From: Acanthamoeba castellanii str. Neff
Taxonomy: Eukaryota > Discosea > Longamoebia > Acanthamoebidae
Reading direction: 5' to 3'
DNA: 11,646 nucleotides
Assembly (NCBI RefSeq): GCF_000313135.1
Contig: NW_004457664.1
Span: 5,081 to 16,726 of the forward strand
Shown here: one piece after another, positions 7,616 through 11,646 of the stretch
How positions within the stretch are numbered: position 1 is the stretch's first letter
How the letters are laid out: each line of letters begins with the position of its first letter
Translations under genes and position numbers: made by a program
Notes under the pieces: model-generated
The model's database searches: none
What the model saw: only the letters and a program-made list of their open reading frames with translations
Told to the model about the DNA's origin: nothing

Positions 7616-10600
7616 CTAGGCTTTCACCTTCCTCGTTTTATGCGACAATGGCGGATTGTCTTCCATTGTTGTTGCTGTTGTTGGGGATTCGCTCTCGTCT
7701 TCTGGAGTTGTTTTTTTCTTGCCGTTTTTCACCTTTTCGTTTGGTAGCATTTTCCTCATGACCTCCTTGAACGGCACGGGAATGAACACGGGCTTCTGTG
7801 GTTTTTCCTTCTCTTCATCAGGCCCTGCTACGACTGTCGTCCGAGAATCGAGTCCCGGTATATCAGAACCCGATAGTATGGTGGCCTTGTCTCCAAATGC
7901 CGTGAGACACCCGAGGAAGAAGCCGTTGTTTCCCTTCCTCCCGTTTCTTCTTCCCGTTGTTCGGCCTCGTCATCAAAGAACCTGCCCATGCCTCTCCTTA
8001 TGCCATTGGTGCTGCCCCCGTAATAATCCTCTCCTCCTCCTCATCGTCCTCGTCTTCTCCTCGCTGTCGGTCTTCGAACGAGCCCGGCGAAAAGGCAAAC
8101 AGGCTCTTGCTTTTCACTGAACTTCTACTGGACAGGGACGAGGTTTTTCTCACGGCTGGGGTCCTTGTGGTTGCGGCTGTGCCACGCCGGGGCCCTGGGC
8201 GACCAGTTCTTCGATGGTTGACGAGGCCGAGGCGGCGGCGGCGGCGGCTGATGCCTGGAGCAGCGAGTCGAGCGGCTTGGTGGTGGCGGTGGTGCCGCCG
8301 GGCGCCTGCTGGGACTGGCGCAGGTTGAGGCTCACGTCGAGTAGTCGCGCGTGGCGCTCGGCGCGTCGGTCCTCCCACTTGACGATGAGCCGGCCGCACA
8401 GGGTGCCGGCGGCCTTGCCCTTGTCGCGCAGGGGCACCTCAAAGTCGACGGGCTGGCCGTCGCGGCGGCAGGCCTCCCACAGCGAGAGCACGCCCTGGCC
8501 CAGCTCGTCTGACGACGCGACGCTCTGGCCGCGCACTGCCATGAAGAGCATCTGGCGCTTGAGGTAGTGCTTGGTCGAGGCCAGCGGCTCCAGTATCGGC
8601 ACGTCCTTGTCTTCCCACACTGCACACAAGCGTGCGTGTTATTGCGTGTGTTGTGTGTTGTGTGGTGTGTGGTGTGTGGTGTGTGGTGTGTGGTGTGTGG
8701 TGTGTGGTGTGTGGTGTGTCGTGCGTTGTGTTGTGTGCGGTGGAAACGCACCAGGATCGGATCGTCGTGGGACGACACCGGTCTTGTGCATTCCATCGAG
8801 GAATGGGCCGCTGAAGGCCACGTAGGCATTCACCTCCTTCTCCTTGTCCTTCTTGTCCTGCTGTGTGTGTGCCGTGTGTGTCGTGTCGTGTGAGCCACAC
8901 GACACGCATGAAACAGTAAACAATGAATCTCTTGCACCTTCTTCTTTTCCTTGGTGAGTTCTTTGTGCTCCTTCTTGAGCTCTTTGAGTTCTCGCTTGAG
9001 CTCCTTGAGCTCCCGCTTCTGCTCCTTGGCCCTCTGCTCCTTGTGGTCCCTGTCCTTCTTCGCCTCCTTCTGCTCCCGCTTCTGTTCCTTGATCTTTCGG
9101 TGGACTCCGATATTGGTCGCTCGCAATCGCGAGATAATGATCACACATCTCTTCGAGTTCTCGTCTGGCGTGTGCGTGTGCGTGTGCGTGTGCGTGTGCG
9201 TGTGCGTGTGCGTGTGCGTGTGCGTGTGGTTAGAGCGAACGCGAATGGGCTGGACGGGTGGTTGGGGCAGAGAACGGTGGGTACCTGGCAGGGGCGGCAA
9301 CAGCACGTCGAGGGAGAAGACCGCGGAGATGGGACTGTGGTCGCTGGTCATGATTCCGTCATGGGCCTCGTACGATAGCAACTGCGCGCTTCGGTCTGGC
9401 GCCAGCGACTTCCAGAGCACGCGGTCCGTATACGACGGCACCCGCAGTTTCTGTTTACCACGAGACACACACGGCACACACGACACACACACGACACACG
9501 ACACACGACACAAAGAGAGTGAGGGCATGGACGGGCAGAGCCAATGGGAAGAGACTGTGCGCACCTCTTCGCTGTAGGTGCGATCGCCGCGGTTGTATCG
9601 GTAGGTGGGCGCAAAGTCGATCGCGCCCTCGTTGAACTCGCAGAAGACCTTGTTCTGTGCGCGCTGGTCGCGCAGCTGGTCGTTGGCGTAGAGCGTGTCC
9701 CAGCGGCGGTCGTGGATGAGCCGCAGCACGTCCTCGCGCTCCATGGCGATGCGGTAGTTGAGGTCGCCGGTGAAGAAGAGGTGGTCGAACTGGTTGTGCA
9801 GGTCACCCGGGTAGCGACCCAGCCGCAGTCCGCGCATGAGCTGGTGGTAGTTCTTGTTGCGCGCCGGCACCATCTCCAGGTGGGCGGCCAGGTGGGCGCC
9901 GACGAAGCACAGACTGGTCTCGTAGAAGGAGAAGGCGACGCCGATGCCGCCCTTGTTGCCCACCACGTTGGCGATGCCCGTGGCCTCCTTCTCCTTCTCG
10001 ATGTTGCTGATCTTGTAGTAGTGCTCTCTTCGCACCAGGATCAACAGCCGAATGGACTGAAGCGACAGGCCCGCCATCTGCACACGATGTTGGTCAGTAC
10101 ACCGCACACATCGCACACACCACACACACGCGTGTGTGCACAGGTTGTGTTACCTTGATGTAGTTGGGTCCGAGATGAGATTGCACGCAGTTAAACCAAT
10201 CGACTTCGCACGAGGCGTTTCCGTGTCGCGGGGCGTATTTACATTCCTCGACGGCGATGACGTAGATGTCGTGTTTGTCGCGCGGTATCCATTCGGCCAA
10301 CGAGCCCGGCGGTGGCGCATCACCTTCGCAGCAGGAAACGCAGAGTTCACACGAACAAAGTAAGCGATGCATCATGCGGCGGCGTTTTGGCACATACCCA
10401 GGTTCCAGTTTCCAATGAAGATCTCGATGGTCTCGGTGCGTGCTGGCTTCTCCAGCGCCGGCTCGATGGCCTGCTCGGCAATTGCGTGTGCTTAGCGCAC
10501 CTATGACACAGCAGCAGCAGCGCCACACACACAGAGAGAAAGGCCGTACGCGCGGGATCTTGGCGGCCCAGAAGGCCTGGTAGAAGCGCTCGCCCTCGGC

Positions 10601-11646
10601 CGAGCTGTGGAAGATGAACTTCTCGGGTACCTCCTTGAGCTTCCACAGCAGATGGAGCTTCTTGCGACTCCCCGATGGCCTTGTCACCTACATGGTGTGC
10701 CCCATTGTTCATGCCGACATGAAGGTGTCAGTGACTGTGTAGCAAACGACACGTGGTGGTGATGATGGTGGTGGGTGGTGGTGGGTGGTGGTGGGAGTTG
10801 CCTGAAGAAGCGAGTCGATGGGCATGGTGGTGGGCGAGGACTTGCGGAGCTCGTACATGGCGATCGTTTGCTGGATGAAGGAGGAGCTTAGCTATTAATA
10901 GAAAAGAAGAAGAAAAAGGAAAGGAGGGCTGTGATGCACCTGCGGTACGTCGATGATGAGGGTGACCTTCTTCGAGTGTCGCTTTCTCTTCTTCCGAATG
11001 GCGTGGAACAGGAATGCGCCCTTGCGATGGTTCGGCGGGAGGAAGAACTCACCAGACTGCGGGGAGCTGGACAGAGCGCCGTCGGGTCCCAACGACGTCA
11101 ACTCCTACGCGTCGGTCACGCAACACGCACACACCGCACACACACCGCGCACGCACGCACGCACGCACACACGCCACACACACACACACACCATACGATG
11201 ATTTTAAGTTGAAGCGGCCACAAAGATGTCCCTGGTGGGAGTGGTAGCGCACCCTTGACGACGCCATGGAATCGACTTCGCCGACGTCGTCTGAGTCGTC
11301 GTAGTCGTTGGAGTCGTAGGGCGGGATGTCGTCGAAGCTGTCGAGCCACTCCTTCTCGGCCTCCTGGTCGACCCCCTCCTCGTCGGCCGTGTCCGTGGCC
11401 GGCTCGTTGCCGCTCTGCTGGTCCCGCTCCTCCTCCTCTGTGTCCCTGTCCCGGTCGCTGCCACTGGCGTCGCGCTCGATCGCGCTCCCCGATCGGCTCG
11501 AGGCCACGAGGCCGAAACCGAGCGTCGACTTGTTTCGCAGCCGACTCTTGCCGCTGCTGCGCAGCTGCGAGTGCTTGCGCGTCGTGCCCGAGCCGCTGCT
11601 GCTGTCGTTGTCGTCGCTGCCGCCATCTTCGCTGCTGTCGCCATTC
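7616..11646 (-). CDS. Inositol polyphosphate 5-phosphatase with PH-like and C2 domains (5' partial)
   Basis: The enzyme should remove the 5-phosphate from phosphoinositides or inositol phosphates at membranes. Exons: >11646-11253, 11104-10940, 10891-10802, 10687-10550, 10470-10398, 10323-10154, 10077-9565, 9450-9285, 9164-8938, 8860-8752 and 8619-7616. Order: an acidic Ser/Asp/Glu-rich N-terminal region; a PH-like region (GEFFLPPNHRKGAFLFHAI through KFIFHSSAEGERFYQAFWAA); the catalytic domain with IFIGNWNLGD, YVIAVEECKY, GNKGGIGVAF, VGAHLAAH, FTGDLNYR (9776-9751), PTYRYNRG, VPSYTDRVLW and TSDHSPISAVF; a Lys/Glu coiled coil inside a C2 domain (CVIIISRLRATNI, then NAYVAFSGPFLDGMHKT, VWEDKD, LCGRLIVKW); and a polar tail. 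All listed motifs are intact. The last exon needs one extra base at about 8158-8161, 8028-8034 and 7932-7934; the frame at its start and end is then the same, and it ends VKA-TAG. The alternative is a stop at 8150. The exon 2 donor is either 10939 (GTGCAT) or 10948 (GTACCG). Confidence 0.9.
8654..8719. repeat. 7-bp GTGTGTG-type repeat in 5-phosphatase intron 10
   Basis: The unit GTGTGGT repeats about nine times within the intron at 8751-8620. On the sense strand it reads ACCACAC. The reading frames across it on both strands are Cys/Val/Trp or His/Thr repeats and are not coding. Confidence 0.9.
9169..9228. repeat. (CGTGTG)n repeat in 5-phosphatase intron 8
   Basis: About ten perfect CGTGTG units lie directly beside the acceptor CGCCAG of the minus-strand intron at 9284-9165. 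It is the mirror-strand form of the CACACG array at 3001-3117. The sequence is alternating purine-pyrimidine. Confidence 0.95.
9469..9510. repeat. CACACGACA repeat in 5-phosphatase intron 7
   Basis: ACACACGGCACACACGACAC-type units fill the 3' half of the minus-strand intron at 9564-9451. The units are imperfect but are the same family of sequence seen in the other introns of this gene. Confidence 0.8.
10688..10801 (-). other. Probable GC-AG intron 3 of the 5-phosphatase gene
   Basis: The exon ending IDSLLQ stops at CAG 10804-10802, followed by GCAACT. The next exon begins GTGACAAGGCCA at 10687, after CATGTAG. Both sides are phase 0 and join the two halves of the PH-like region. The nearest GT donor downstream (CAC-GTGTCG near 10754) would add a His/Pro run and change phase. 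The G-rich repeat at 10753-10796 (GTGGTGGTGGG units) lies inside this intron. Confidence 0.6.
10753..10796. repeat. GTG/GGT repeat in 5-phosphatase intron 3
   Basis: GTGGTGGTGATGATGGTGG is followed by GTGGTGGTGGG units. On the sense strand it reads CCCACCACC and may serve as the pyrimidine-rich part of the intron. It is low complexity with no coding signal. Confidence 0.8.
11124..11196. repeat. CA/CACG repeat in 5-phosphatase intron 1
   Basis: CACGCACGCACGCACACACG and similar units fill the minus-strand intron placed at 11252-11105 (GTGCGC to GACGCGTAG, phase 0). An alternative donor GTATGG lies near 11196 but would not keep phase with the exon starting at 11104. Confidence 0.8.

Larger units (their letters stand above)
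6120..7630. other. CpG-depleted block of about 1.5 kb
   Basis: Reading every line, I count only four CG dinucleotides between 6120 and 7630 (near 6917, 7189, 7330 and 7474), although C and G are both common. CA and TG are abundant, as in the CATCAT runs near 6755-6780. The flanks are rich in CpG. The pattern matches long-term cytosine methylation followed by deamination, or an origin in a CpG-poor genome. The borders almost coincide with one plus-strand gene. Confidence 0.9.

Noticed and set aside
6120..7630. A complete transposon
   Set aside because: I saw no terminal inverted repeats, target duplication, transposase or reverse-transcriptase motif at or inside the borders. Foreign origin rests on base composition only.
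7656..8120. A 154-residue open frame on the plus strand rich in Phe, Leu and Ser
   Set aside because: It is the complement of the Lys/Glu/Ser-rich tail of the 5-phosphatase, which is supported by an AATAAA after its stop and by continuing protein-like frames.
8150..8152. TGA as the end of the 5-phosphatase gene
   Set aside because: Coding-like sequence continues for another 500 bases, and the poly(A) signal lies at 7599-7604. It remains a fallback if the missing bases are not confirmed.
8830..10125. A single unspliced 431-residue phosphatase frame
   Set aside because: It reads through introns: TH repeats at 9169-9228 and Cys/Val runs near 9470-9510. Spliced exons join the catalytic motifs directly and keep phase.
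11049..11252. N-terminal phosphatase exon continuing through the CA repeat
   Set aside because: The frame beyond 11253 reads into Cys/Val repeats. The exon at 11104 is in another frame and joins in phase from the donor at 11252.

Overview
The window is nuclear DNA from an intron-rich, GC-rich and compact unicellular eukaryote. The evidence is short spliceosomal introns (about 50-230 bp) with matching phases, very small gaps between genes, and animal-like signalling domains (RhoGAP, SH3, PH, C2, PAQR). The density of about one gene per 2.3 kb, the GC-rich exons and the domain set would fit an Acanthamoeba-like amoebozoan. That assignment is an inference; no marker gene here proves it. No tRNA, rRNA, CRISPR array or complete transposon was seen.

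Layout. (1) 1-2672, plus: the 3' part of a RhoGAP-SH3 protein with a C-terminal coiled coil, eight exons, 5' end outside the window. (2) 2673-2813: a short convergent 3' gap with a 10-bp inverted repeat. (3) 5012-2814, minus: a complete ten-exon PAQR/adiponectin-receptor-like seven-helix protein with the family's zinc-site residues at the right spacing. It needs one extra base in exon 6 to stay in frame. (4) 5878-5021, minus: a small unrecognised gene of about 150 residues, whose stop lies only 8 nt upstream of the PAQR start codon. (5) 5879-6150: a divergent promoter interval that may also hold an upstream exon. (6) 6151-7420, plus: an unrecognised multi-helix membrane protein, inside a 1.5-kb block almost devoid of CpG (about 6120-7630). 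(7) 11646-7616, minus: a long PH-like, inositol-polyphosphate 5-phosphatase, coiled-coil and C2 protein, 5' end outside the window. Its last exon carries three apparent one-base deletions.

Introns on both strands are packed with alternating CA/TG/CG repeats and minisatellites that exons lack. Many use an unusual GTAC 5' splice site, and two are best explained as GC-AG introns. The four apparent missing bases in reading frames all fall in, or next to, short homopolymers, which suggests assembly error more than gene decay.

The phosphatase, the RhoGAP and the PAQR receptor all belong to membrane-lipid and cytoskeletal signalling. There is no sign that they form an operon or a single system. The strongest unexplained signal is the CpG-empty block with its own spliced membrane-protein gene.
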